Positions 32,720 through 41,147 of a DNA stretch of 64,000 nucleotides are shown here, one piece after another. The translations under genes and the position numbers were made by a program. A model generated the notes under the pieces. That model had not been told where the DNA came from and did not search any database. It saw only the letters and a program-made list of their open reading frames with translations. The stretch is taken from NCBI GenBank assembly GCA_905221605.1, contig CAJNDS010002249.1, positions 156,001 through 220,000 on the forward strand, given 5' to 3'. Each line of letters begins with the position of its first letter. The first letter of the stretch is position 1. Source of the stretch: Symbiodinium natans. Its lineage: Eukaryota > Sar > Dinophyceae > Suessiales > Symbiodiniaceae.

Positions 32720-33012
32720 AACGCTGGGCCCTGAACCCTAAACCCTGAACCTTAAGAAAAGCCTTCAACTTAGCCTGAAAGCTGTTAAACCCTAAACCCC
32801 AAACCGCAAACCCCAAACCACAAACCCCAAACCCCAAACCCCAAACCCCAAACCCCAAACCCCAAACCCCAAACCCCAAACCCCAAACCCCAAACCCCAA
32901 ACCCCAAACCCCAAACCCTACCCTAAACCCTAAACCCTACCCTCAACCCGAAACCCCAAACCCTAAACCCTAAACCCTAAACCCCAAACCCCAAACCCTA
33001 AACCCTAAACTC
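32720..33012. repeat. CCCCAAA variant array within CCCTAAA arrays
   Basis: About 17 near-perfect CCCCAAA units (32795-32918) flanked by mixed CCCTAAA/CCCTACC units to 33012. The translation is a GFGVWGL repeat and is not meaningful. Confidence 0.95.
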
Positions 33013-33028
33013 ATACATGATGATGCAG

Positions 33029-33081
33029 GCCATGGCATCTCGGAGTGTGGCACCTGCACCCACATGAAGCACTCTGCAAAG
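33029..33081 (+). CDS. Candidate micro-exon
   Basis: ATGATGCAG acceptor and AAG|GTGACT donor bracket GHGISECGTCTHMKHSAK. The Cys-Gly-Thr-Cys and His pattern could be part of a metal-binding site. Unrecognised. Confidence 0.45.
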
Positions 33082-33094
33082 GTGACTGTGCTAC

Positions 33095-33455
33095 CTCATC
33101 AGGGTTTAGGGTTTAGGGTTAGGGGCACAATGGTCCCAAACGGTCCGAAATCCCGCCTAAACGCCTCTAAACCTAGAAGGGCGCCTGTTCATAGCTAGGT
33201 TCCTGCGCAAGCCAAGTTGTTGCAAATGTCCCGGTAGGTTGCCAGTAAGTAATAAGAGTGAGGCGAGTACATGACACCCTTAACTCTATGAAACCTAAAC
33301 TTGAAACCATTCTGAAACCCGAAACCCAAAGCTGCAAGCAACTGAAGCAACGCAAAGCCCTGAGCTTCAATCCCTAAACCCTACACCCTAAACCCTAAAC
33401 CCTAAACCCTAATTCCTAAACCCTAAACCCTAAACCCTAAACCCTAAACCCCCTT
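33095..33455. repeat. Telomere-like arrays
   Basis: G-strand 33098-33121; C-strand 33373-33453. Unique DNA between shows no firm exon. Confidence 0.85.
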
Positions 33456-33700
33456 AAGCGCCAGGTAGGGATTTCACTGCCGGGGGAAAGGGGGGGGGAT
33501 GTGGCTTGCTTGCTCCGTCCCAAACTTTCCTAAGGACAACCACGCAGCAAGACACGAAGGCACCACTAGGGTTGGGTTTAGCTAAGCCCTGAAACCTAAC
33601 CCTAAAGACCCCAAACTCTATACCGGGGCTTCAGAGCCCAAAAGACTCCGAATGTCTCAGCAAGGATGCAACCCAGACTAGGCCCTCCTTCCCTCCTTCC

Positions 33701-33908
33701 TTTTTTTTTTTTTTTTGGGGGGGGGGGGGGGGGGGCGGGGGGGGGGGCGGGGGGGGGGGGCGGGGGGGGGGGCGGGGGGGGGGGGCGGGGGGGGGGGGCG
33801 GGGGGGGGGGCGGGGGGGGGGGGGGGGGGGGCGGGGGGGGGGGGGGGGGGGGGGGCGGGGGGGGGGGGCGGGGGGGGGGGGCGGGGGGGGGGGGCGGGGG
33901 GGGGGGGG
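33701..33908. repeat. Poly-T then (G10-11 C)n array
   Basis: Sixteen T followed by about 190 bases of G with single C roughly every 11-12 bases (longer G runs at 33811-33831 and 33833-33855). Strong G-quadruplex potential. Poly-Gly/poly-Pro frames are artefacts. Confidence 0.95.
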
Positions 33909-33984
33909 CTTAGATTCCCTTTCCAACCCCTTTAGACCACAAGGGGTACCCCCCTTCACTCCTTGGTTACTCTTATATCCCCTC

Positions 33985-34112
33985 TACCATTATACCCTTT
34001 AAGGGATTACATATACATATATATATATATATTTATATTATACCCTTTGAGGGAATCTGCAAAAAGCATATTAGACCCTTTAAGGGATTATGTAGGGTAC
34101 CCTCATTTGGTT
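33985..34112. repeat. TACCCTTTAAGGGATTA repeats with TA core
   Basis: Three related blocks (near 33990, 34040 and 34075) of ACCCTTTAAGGGATTA, each a small palindrome around CCTTTAAGG, with a TA tract between. Similar to the unit in the foldback at 11.4 kb. Confidence 0.6.
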
Positions 34113-34446
34113 TGGATGAACTCCGACCGAGGTAGTGCCACTCTCCAAGCTGAAGCGCCCGTTGCCCGAAAGCTTCTCTCCAGGCGGATGGGGTCGAAAC
34201 CCTAAGCCCTAAACCCTGAGCCCTGAACCCAGAACCCTGAACCCTAAACCCTAGCAACTGCAAGGTGCACCTCCACCCAACACCCCCCAAAACCCGAAAG
34301 ACCCAGGCGTACATAAATGGGTATGGGTATTTCCCAAAATGGGGGATTTAGGGTTTAGGGTTTAGATCACTTCAATAGGGGTATACAAGGGCTCCCAGAT
34401 AACGAAGACCGGAAGCCTTTCTTCGTAAGTCTGAACATTCAGGGTC

Positions 34447-34540
34447 TACCTGAAGGTTTTAATGTAGTTCCTTTTGTGGTTAGTTATAGGGGATTTCAGT
34501 ATACTACCCCAAAATTTACTACGTAGGAGCCTTTGCTGCT
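34447..34540. mobile_element. Family C element
   Basis: CTACCTGAAGGTTTTAATGT to ACTACGTAGGAGCCTTTG with core GGGGATTTCAGTATACTACC. Confidence 0.65.
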
Positions 34541-34659
34541 ATTAATCGCTTAAGAAGCCCCAACAATTGCGAATAGCAATACCTATGTTGCCCTGATAAG
34601 GAAGAATCTATTGGTGTTTCTTGGGTGGTTCTTAAGCAAACGCTGGTTTAGGTACCTGG

Positions 34660-34799
34660 AGGTTCATGGTACTTAGCAACCACTTATAACTGTACTTACA
34701 CCTGTACTTGTAAACCACAGTAGGGCACTTAAGGGGCTTACTTGTGGGTCATAAGTACAGTTATCATTGGTTAACAAGGACGATGAACCTCCAAGTAGG
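34660..34799. mobile_element. Family D foldback element, copy 4
   Basis: CTGGAGGTTCATGGTACTTA and GACGATGAACCTCCAAGTAG are inverted ends; an internal pair, TTATAACTGTACTTA and ATAAGTACAGTTAT, folds too. Confidence 0.7.
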
Positions 34800-34883
34800 G
34801 CTTGTGGAGAGGGAAGAGTGCTTTCGTGCCTTGATCAAAAATGTCCTTTTGATGCCAATGCAAGGGGTGGGGGAGGTTGTGTG

Positions 34884-34990
34884 TCGGGCTTAAGGTTTAG
34901 GATTTAAGGTTTAGGGTTTAGGGTTTAGGATTTAGGGTTTAGGGTTTAGGGTTTAGGGTTTAGGATTTAGGGTTTAGGGTTTAGGGTCAA
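34884..34990. repeat. TTTAGGG/TTTAGGA array
   Basis: About 15 G-strand units with regularly spaced GGATTTA variants. Confidence 0.95.
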
Positions 34991-35061
34991 GCAATAAACC
35001 AAAACTGAGGTACCACAGTACCGAGAGCCAGCAATCGAGAACACCGAAATGCCAGGCTATG

Positions 35062-35176
35062 CTAGGATGCCCAGTAGTACCCTTATTCCCTTTTTTTGGT
35101 AGGTTTAGGTTCCCTTATAAACCCCTTTAAGCAAAAAAGGGCACCCTTTTTCATCCTAGGTTACTGGGCAACTTAG
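35062..35176. mobile_element. Family A element with TATG target duplication
   Basis: CTAGGATGCCCAGTAGTACC to GGTTACTGGGCAACTTAG, 115 bp, flanked by TATG at 35058-35061 and 35177-35180. Confidence 0.88.
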
Positions 35177-35264
35177 TATGTGAAGCGAAGCGATACCGCA
35201 AAGCTGACAGCCGACCCATGCCCCTGAAGGGAACTCTCACCACCGCCTCAACCCTGAACTCCTA

Positions 35265-35615
35265 CATCCCAAACCCCAAACCCGAAACCCTGAACCCTGA
35301 ACCGTAAACCCTAAACCCTAAACCCTAAACCCTAAACCTAAACCCCAAACCCTAAACTCTCAGCCCGAGGGTTCCCTTTTGAGACGTCCCTGTCTCAGGG
35401 TCCCTACTGTCGGTCAGCTGCGGCGCGCGCTTTGCTGGTCTGAACCGCTTTGGCAACGAGCCGCCTCTTGGCCTCCGAGCCCTGCTAAACCCTAACCTGG
35501 GTTTAGGGTTTAGGGTTTAGGTTTTAGGGTTTAGGGTTTAGGGTTTAGGGTTTAGGGTTTAGGTTTAGGGTTTAGGGTTTAGGGTTGAGGGTTTAGGGTT
35601 TGGGGCTGACAGTTC
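35265..35615. repeat. Telomere-like arrays around a candidate exon
   Basis: C-strand at 35265-35362 and G-strand at 35500-35610. Between them, 35397-35486 is open plus-strand as LLSVSCGARFAGLNRFGNEP then PLGLRAL, a weak exon candidate. Confidence 0.8.
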
Positions 35616-35623
35616 AGGATGTT

Positions 35624-35886
35624 GCTCGGAGGTTCATGCGTAGTTAGATGTGGGGTTTCTAGAAAGGTAACTAGGTCTTTTTTGTACGTACAGCCCTCCT
35701 CAGAAGTACCCACATGAACCTTCAAGTAGCCCTAACCCTAAATCCTAAACCCTAAAAAGGCACCTAGAGCCCTACTCATGACAACTCACATGAACCTTCA
35801 AGTAGCCCTAACCCTAAATCCCGAACCTAAAGAGGCACCTGTATCCCTACTCAGAACTACCCACGTCACATGAACCTTCAAGTAGG
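35624..35886. mobile_element. Family D element and two partial right ends
   Basis: A full copy at 35624-35729 (GGAGGTTCATGCGTAGTTAG to CACATGAACCTTCAAGTAG), then two further right-end copies ending at about 35808 and 35885, as if the 3' half was tandemly duplicated. Confidence 0.65.
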
Positions 35887-36206
35887 GTTTAGGGTTTAGG
35901 TTTTAGGGTTTAGGGTTTAGGGTTTAGGTTTAGGGTCCCGGTAGACCCAAACCCGGTTTAGCCTAAACCCTAAACACTGAACCCCTCAACCCGGAGCGCG
36001 ACCCAGGCTGCCAAAGCAGCAGATCATGTGCCAAGATGGGGCTTGGGCACCTCGGCGGTTTCGTGAGCTTAGGGTTCAGGGTTTAGGGTTTAGGGTTTTA
36101 GAGTTTGGGCTGTAGGGTGCAAGAGTTTGGTGCTTCATCCGGTTCCGCAATCTCTTCCCTGAAGCCCTGAACCCTAAACCCTAAACCCTAAACCCTGAAC
36201 CCCAAG

Positions 36207-36320
36207 GATTTATGGGACCAGAGGTCCCTCAATTCTGACATGTCTGGGCTGCGGGCTTTGAGCAATCTCTTGCAATCTAAGGGGATGCTTGCATACGTTA
36301 GGAAGACGAAAAAAAACAAC
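36207..36320 (+). CDS. Candidate 38-codon exon, unknown protein
   Basis: After CCCCAAG the frame reads DLWDQRSLNSDMSGLRALSN then LLQSKGMLAYVRKTKKNNAL. It runs up to a family C element at 36322, which may supply the intron start. Basic C-terminal part. Not recognised, but coding appearance is good. Confidence 0.5.
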
Positions 36321-36321
36321 G

Positions 36322-36437
36322 CCCTGAAGGCTCCTCTGCAGTAGCTTTCTGGGAGTATACTCGTACCCCCATTTTAGGGTTTAGGGTTTAGGGTTTAGGG
36401 TACCCAAAAAGGAACCGCATTGGAGCCTTCAGGTAGG
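36322..36437. mobile_element. Family C element interrupted by telomere-like repeats
   Basis: CCTGAAGGCTCCTCTGCAGT to GGAACCGCATTGGAGCCTTC and AGGTA. Four TTTAGGG units (36374-36400) replace the usual centre. Confidence 0.75.
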
Positions 36438-36514
36438 GTGCCAAAATAGGCCCCCAAAAGTCCTTCACTCCATCAGGGCGGCACCCACGAAACCCTAACC
36501 CGAGACAAAGAGAG

Positions 36515-36755
36515 CGTAAACCCTAAACCCGAAACTAGACCCTCGACCCTGGGCCCTAGACCCTAAAACCCTGAGACCCTAAAACCCTAAAACCCTAAAA
36601 CCCTAAGCCCTGAAGCCCTAAAACCCTAGACCCGCCAGCCTTAAAGCCTAACCTTCAAACCCCAGTAAACTCCCAAGCCCCTTGTTCCTAAACTCCCAGA
36701 AAACCTCAACCCCATCAGCCCTATAAACCCTAAACCCTAAACCCTAAACCCATCT
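36515..36755. repeat. Degenerate then intact C-strand telomere-like tract
   Basis: CCCTAAAA, CCCTAGA and CCCTGAG variants at 36518-36625, intact units at 36722-36750. Confidence 0.85.
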
Positions 36756-36940
36756 TCCCTATGCAAAAACGCCAGGTGGACCCTCAAGGAGGACCAGGTC
36801 TCATCGCCCTTCAGTGCGTGGCCTGCACACGCGCGACGCCAAGGCTACCAAAGCAGTTCAGGGTTTCAGGGTTTAGGGTTTGAGGGTCTGAGGGCTTTAG
36901 GGTTTAGGGTTTAGGGTCAGGAGCCTGCAGCTGTGGGAGG

Positions 36941-37131
36941 ATGTTGTGCATGATGTTGGGCTTCTCTTATGTGCACAGGCATGCGAAACCAGGCCTCCTC
37001 TTCGAGCTCGGGAACGTGGAAAATGTGTGCGCCGACCTATGTCGGGCGGTGATGATGGTCGTCGTAGTAGCAGCAGTAGCAGTAGCAGTCGCAGTCCCAG
37101 TCCCAGTCCCAGTCGCAGTCGCACTCGATAG
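36941..37131 (+). CDS. Candidate exon with Ser/Arg-rich end
   Basis: A frame from 36946 reads MHDVGLLLCAQACETRPPLR and ends in SRSPSPSPSRSRTR with a stop at 37129. The AGCAGC/AGTCGC tract could encode an RS-type domain as in SR splicing factors, or be a simple microsatellite. The other frame gives poly-Val/Ala. Evidence is weak. Confidence 0.3.
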
Positions 37132-37183
37132 TCACGAAATGCCTAGAGACATGTGACATGAGCTTTCTCAAAAGGACCCTGCT

Positions 37184-37460
37184 CAACCCTAAACCTTAAA
37201 CCCTAAACCCTAAACCCTAGCCCTAAACCCTAAACCCTAAACCCCAATCCTCGCCCTTAGCCCCGTAAACCCCAAGCCCTAAACCCTCAACCTCCGCAGG
37301 GCGGACAGCAGCAGCCTCCGGGACTTCATGGCGGCTTCGCAGCAGGACAGGGTTTAGGGTTTAGGGTTTAGGGTTTAGGGTTTAGGGTTTGGTGTTTGGG
37401 GTTTGGGGTTTGGGGTTTGGGGTTTAAGGGTTTGGGGTTTAAGGGTTTAGGGTTTAGGGT
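37184..37460. repeat. Telomere-like arrays including TTTGGGG
   Basis: C-strand at 37184-37245; G-strand at 37351-37390 switching to TTTGGGG at 37391-37425. Further G-strand variants lie at 37505-37565. Confidence 0.9.
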
Positions 37461-37608
37461 CATGCCCATCTTGGCACGCTTTTTTATGGGGTTCAGGGCT
37501 TCTAAGGGTTTTGGGTTTAGGGTGCAGGGTTTCGGGTTTAGGGTCTAGGGTTGAGGGTTTAGGGCTTTCTCTGACTTAACTGGGTTTTTAATTGGGAGCC
37601 TAACTAAG

Positions 37609-37704
37609 TTGCTGTGACAGTGCTGGATGAGGAAGCGATCGTTGCAGGTGATGGCCTTGATTGCAGGGCTGGAAGCCAGGTCTGCATGGTGGATTGGCTT
37701 CTCA
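37609..37704 (+). CDS. Candidate 32-codon exon, unknown protein
   Basis: After AACTAAG the frame reads AVTVLDEEAIVAGDGLDCRA then GSQVCMVDWLLR, running into a TTTGGGG tract. Acidic, domain-like. Unrecognised. Confidence 0.5.
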
Positions 37705-38060
37705 GGGTTTGGGGTTTCAAGGGTTTCGGGCTTAGGGTAAGTTTAGGGTTGGGGGTTTGGGGTTTAGGGTTTCGGGTGTAGGGTTTTTGGAGAATTTTGA
37801 TCTAAAGGGTCTAGGGTTGGAATGAGGGCTGAGGTCTGGGGGAGAAGGCGTGCCTTTCGGGGCCAGGATCCCTTGCAGCAGGACATGCTGTTTTAGGGAT
37901 TGTGGCTTGCAGGGATTAAGGTTTCAGGGTTCAATGTTCATTTTTAGGGGTTAGGGTTTAGGGTTAAGAGCTTAGTCTCGGGTTTGGGGTCTGAAGGTGG
38001 GGGCGGGGGACGGGGTGACTGGCCGCAGCACTTTCATTTTTCTCAGGAACCCTAAGCCCT
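37705..38060. other. Degenerate G-strand repeat spacer
   Basis: Scattered TTTAGGG-like and TTCGGG units with no confident exon or element. Confidence 0.6.
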
Positions 38061-38209
38061 AAACCCTAAACCCTATACCCTGAGTGCTCAGCAAATCTAG
38101 CGCAGCATCTTGTGCCCAGAGTGAGTGTAGGAGTCAGGCTAAGACTAAGAAGAGGAGCAGCAGCAATCGCTTGATAAGTACTGCTCATCTCACATCATCA
38201 CACTATACT

Positions 38210-38552
38210 TTCGGGTTTAGGGTTTAGGGTTTAGGGTTTAGGTTTAGGGTTTAGGGTTTAGGGTTTACTTCGTAAAGCTGGTAATTCCACGTTCAGTAAT
38301 GGTCGAACATGTTCGCATTAAACATAGGCTTTAGGGTTTAGGGTTTAGGGTTTAGGGGTTTTTTGGTACTCCTAGTCACGACGTTCTTGCAGGAGAGATG
38401 GTGGCTACAGCGTCATCCTGTTGAGATCCGGTCGTGGGACAACCTCTGCAGCCAGGCTACAGGTTTAGGGTCAGGGGTTTAGGGTTTAGGGCTTCGGGCT
38501 TAGGGCTTAGGGCCTTAGGGCTTAGGGTTTAGGGTTTAGGGTTTAGGGGGTA
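38210..38552. repeat. Telomere-like arrays
   Basis: G-strand at 38213-38275, 38329-38358 and 38461-38552. Confidence 0.9.
38393..38461 (+). CDS. Candidate 23-codon exon
   Basis: GTTCTTGCAG acceptor, then RRDGGYSVILLRSGRGTTSA and ARLQ, ending where a TTTAGGG array starts. Clean pyrimidine-rich acceptor. Unrecognised. Confidence 0.45.
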
Positions 38553-38704
38553 GTTCTCTGAATTCTGGTCCCTTGTTGGGTACCCTAAGTGTTTAGGGCC
38601 GCCTATAAGTTTGCACATATTATATCCCACGGCCGAATTTTATATTGACAAAACCGCAAGACCGTTCAGAGTCGCAGAATCTTTTTTAATCGCCAGTTGT
38701 TTAA

Positions 38705-38965
38705 GCTGTGTACGGCCCTATCTGACCCAGACAGGGCCGTTGCGGGGTTTCCGGCTTTTTAAGCTGTTTGCCCTAAACCTTAAACCCTAAACCCTATCTG
38801 GCCCAGGTGGGCCAAAATATGGGTTTCCAGCCCTATCTGGCCTAGATAGCGCCGTTTTTGGGGATTCCAGCCTTCAACCCTAAATCCTAAACCCTAAACC
38901 CTAAACCTGCTCACGGCCCTATCTGGCCCAGATAGGGCCAACATAGGGGTCTCCAACTCTATCTG
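38705..38965. repeat. Dispersed palindrome CCCTATCTGGCCCAGATAGGG
   Basis: Four copies within 260 bp (near 38717, 38796, 38832 and 38912) and half a copy at 39111; telomere-like units at 38770-38795 and 38880-38905 separate them. Each copy is a near-perfect inverted repeat. Confidence 0.8.
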
Positions 38966-38979
38966 GCCCACATACTGCC

Positions 38980-39091
38980 AGTTGCTTAAGAACCCCCCCC
39001 CCCCAAAAAAAAAATAATGGATATTCTTCCACTAAGGGTAACACAGGTTTTTTTTTTTTTTTGGGGGGGGGGGGGGTTCTTAAGCAACTAC
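38980..39091. repeat. Inverted repeat with C/A and T/G arms
   Basis: GTTGCTTAAGAACCCCCCCC continuing into poly-A (38981-39016) pairs with poly-T, poly-G and GTTCTTAAGCAAC (39049-39088). A 30-base loop remains. The arms form a long hairpin. Confidence 0.85.
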
Positions 39092-39323
39092 CCTAAACCC
39101 TAAAACCTAAACCCAGATAGGGCCGTGGGGGGGTTTCCAGCCTTTTTAAGTTTTCTTTGTCCCCATTTTCGGTGTAGCTGTGGGCCCAAGGCCTGCTGAA
39201 GCCTTCAAGCTACCATGGGTTTAGGGTTTAGGGTTTAGGGTTTCCCCCAGAAAGGTTAGCCCTAGTTGCGGAAACCCCAATGTTACTCAAGGTCGCTGTA
39301 CATGCCATGCTTTTGCTCCCTAG

Positions 39324-39374
39324 GCCCTGCACAGGTTGAACCCGAGACTCGGGCAAAGTTCCACACGCACATTA
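39324..39374 (+). CDS. Candidate micro-exon
   Basis: Strong acceptor CTTTTGCTCCCTAG, then PAQVEPETRAKFHTHI up to a TTAGGG tract. Unrecognised. Confidence 0.4.
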
Positions 39375-39698
39375 GGGTTTGGGGTTTAGGGTTTAGGGTC
39401 TAGGGTTTAGGGTTTAGAATGGCCTCCCCAACAGGATCCCTGAATCCGTACGGCCCATACGGCCCTTCTCTAAATTATTATCCTTTTTAGGGTTACTATT
39501 TCTTGGCGGCCCAAATTTTGGGTACCCAAGAACGGACCATAATTTAGGAGTAATTTTGAGAGCTAACCCATACCACATGCATCGACCTTTCGAATTAATA
39601 CATGGCTCGTTTTAGATTAGCTCTCCAAATCCTGCAAACCTGACAGACAGGGTTTTTGCGTTCAAGGGGTGTCTGGCACGCACAGGCTCTCTGAAGCC

Positions 39699-39990
39699 CA
39701 AACCCTAAACCCCTAAACCACTAAACCCCTAAACCCCTAAACTCCCTAAACTCCCTAAACTCCCTAAACTCCCTAAACCCTAAACCCTAAACCCTAAACC
39801 CTAAACCACAACCTAGCTTCCAGACCCCAGGCCTGACCAGCGACAGCGCTTCAAATACTGGGGTGACGATCTCCTTCACAGATCCAGCGCCTTGCCAGAT
39901 TTCAGGGCTTTAGGAGGGTTTAGTGTTTAGGGTTTAGGGTTTAGTGTTTAGGCATTAGGAGGGTTTAGTGTTTAGGGTTTATGGTGTGGG
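39699..39990. repeat. Telomere-like arrays
   Basis: C-strand at 39699-39810 with an internal ACTCCCTAA sub-array (39738-39778); G-strand variants (TTTAGTG) at 39915-39990. Confidence 0.9.
39831..39903 (+). CDS. Candidate exon, unknown protein
   Basis: After GACCCCAG the frame reads PDQRQRFKYWGDDLLHRSSA then LPDF. Good charged/aromatic mix. Unrecognised. Confidence 0.45.
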
Positions 39991-40011
39991 GTTTAGGGTT
40001 TCCGGTGTACC

Positions 40012-40103
40012 CGGAGTGTGTAACGTAGTCCCTTTTTGGGTTAGGAATAGTGGATTCTAGCATACTGCCCCAGACAGGTGCTACATGGGAGCCTTTAGGT
40101 AGG
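40012..40103. mobile_element. Family C element
   Basis: Core GTGGATTCTAGCATACTGCC and right end TGCTACATGGGAGCCTTTAG; left end diverged. Confidence 0.6.
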
Positions 40104-40259
40104 GCTTAGGGCCCCTCAAGGTTTGGGGTTCAGGGTTCAGGTCCCCTGAACCATCCGTGAGAACCTAAACCCTAGGGTTTGTTGTTTGCCGCTTCTGTTG
40201 CTCCCATTGAACCTCTGTTTTTGGTTCCCTTGTTCCACCACTCGGTTGCTTGACTTGAG

Positions 40260-40322
40260 GTGGAGGTGCCTACATCCAGTCGTCGTCGACGCGACATGGA
40301 CAGCGGCGAGAGTCATGGCTGA
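40260..40322 (+). CDS. Candidate terminal exon
   Basis: After GACTTGAG the frame reads VEVPTSSRRRRDMDSGESHG and stops at TGA. Arg-rich tail. Possible last exon of a gene using upstream micro-exons. Confidence 0.4.
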   Translation: MEVPTSSRRRRDMDSGESHG

Positions 40323-40327
40323 ACTCT

Positions 40328-40418
40328 CTACCTGAAGGCTCTAACGTCCCTTTGTGGGCTACTTATAGGGGGTTCTAGTATGCTACCCCAACAAGGTACT
40401 ACATCGGAGCGAAGGGCC
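40328..40418. mobile_element. Family C element
   Basis: CTACCTGAAGGCTCTAACGT to GTACTACATCGGAGC with core GGGGTTCTAGTATGCTACCC. Confidence 0.65.
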
Positions 40419-40590
40419 TAAGTTAGAGGACCCAACAACCCACGACTCTTAATGCCCCACAGCAGCAGTTGTGGTGTACGAGCAAGTAAGCGAGTGCCAG
40501 AGCGGACTAGTAAGTGTGTAGAGTTTAGTGCCTAGGGTTTAGGGTTTAGGGTTAGGGTGGGAAAAGCCTGTCACTATTGGTTGCTTGCAG

Positions 40591-40692
40591 TTTGCTGAGT
40601 TAAGCAATATGCAGTTGTCGCAAGGGGCCAGTGAGACTTGCGGCATGCACTGGCCAAGAAAGAGCATCCTGCTAGAGTTGCGTACCTGTCAC
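40591..40692 (+). CDS. Candidate 34-codon exon
   Basis: GTTGCTTGCAG acceptor, FAELSNMQLSQGASETCGMH then WPRKSILLELRTCH, ending at CAC|GTCAAA in phase 0. Unrecognised but credible. Confidence 0.45.
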
Positions 40693-40695
40693 GTC

Positions 40696-40935
40696 AAACC
40701 CTAAACCCTAAACCCTAAACCCTGAACCCTTAACCCTAAACCCTAAACCCTGAGTCGTCTTCTCGCATGAAGATTGCAACGGGCAAACAAGAAAGTTTCA
40801 AATCAGAGGGAGGATTGCACGAGTGCACGGTCTCTCTGTATACCGCGCCAGTGACTCAGTGAGCGAGTGAGTGAGTGATCGATTGACTGAGGGTTTAGGG
40901 TTTAGGGTTTAGGGTTTAGGGTTTAGCGTTTAGGG
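40696..40935. repeat. Last telomere-like arrays in the window
   Basis: C-strand at 40696-40753, (GAGT)n at 40857-40880, G-strand at 40889-40935. No comparable array occurs from here to 64000. Confidence 0.92.
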
Positions 40936-41035
40936 AGTCAATTCTAGCTAGAAGCCTAAACCCAATCCAGCTCTTCGAAGCCAAACCCCAAACCCACCTT
41001 TTTGGGGCAGGTATGAGGACCTCGCGTATGTGTAT

Positions 41036-41147
41036 CTAGGATGCCCAGTAGTACCCTTATTCCCTTTTTGGGGGGTTTAGGTTCCCTTATAAACCCTTTA
41101 AGCAAAAAAGAGCACCCTTTTTCAGCCTTGGTTACTGGGCAGCCTAG
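41036..41147. mobile_element. Family A element with GTAT target duplication
   Basis: CTAGGATGCCCAGTAGTACC to GGTTACTGGGCAGCCTAG, 112 bp, flanked by GTAT at 41032-41035 and 41148-41151. With this target, GT would be available as donor and AG as acceptor. From 41236 to 41870 I see only AT-rich unique DNA and a TA tract (41607-41634). Confidence 0.88.

Noticed and set aside
33666-34002. Poly-Gly and poly-Pro frames at the G-rich block
   Set aside because: Homopolymer artefacts with no start context or flanking coding sequence.
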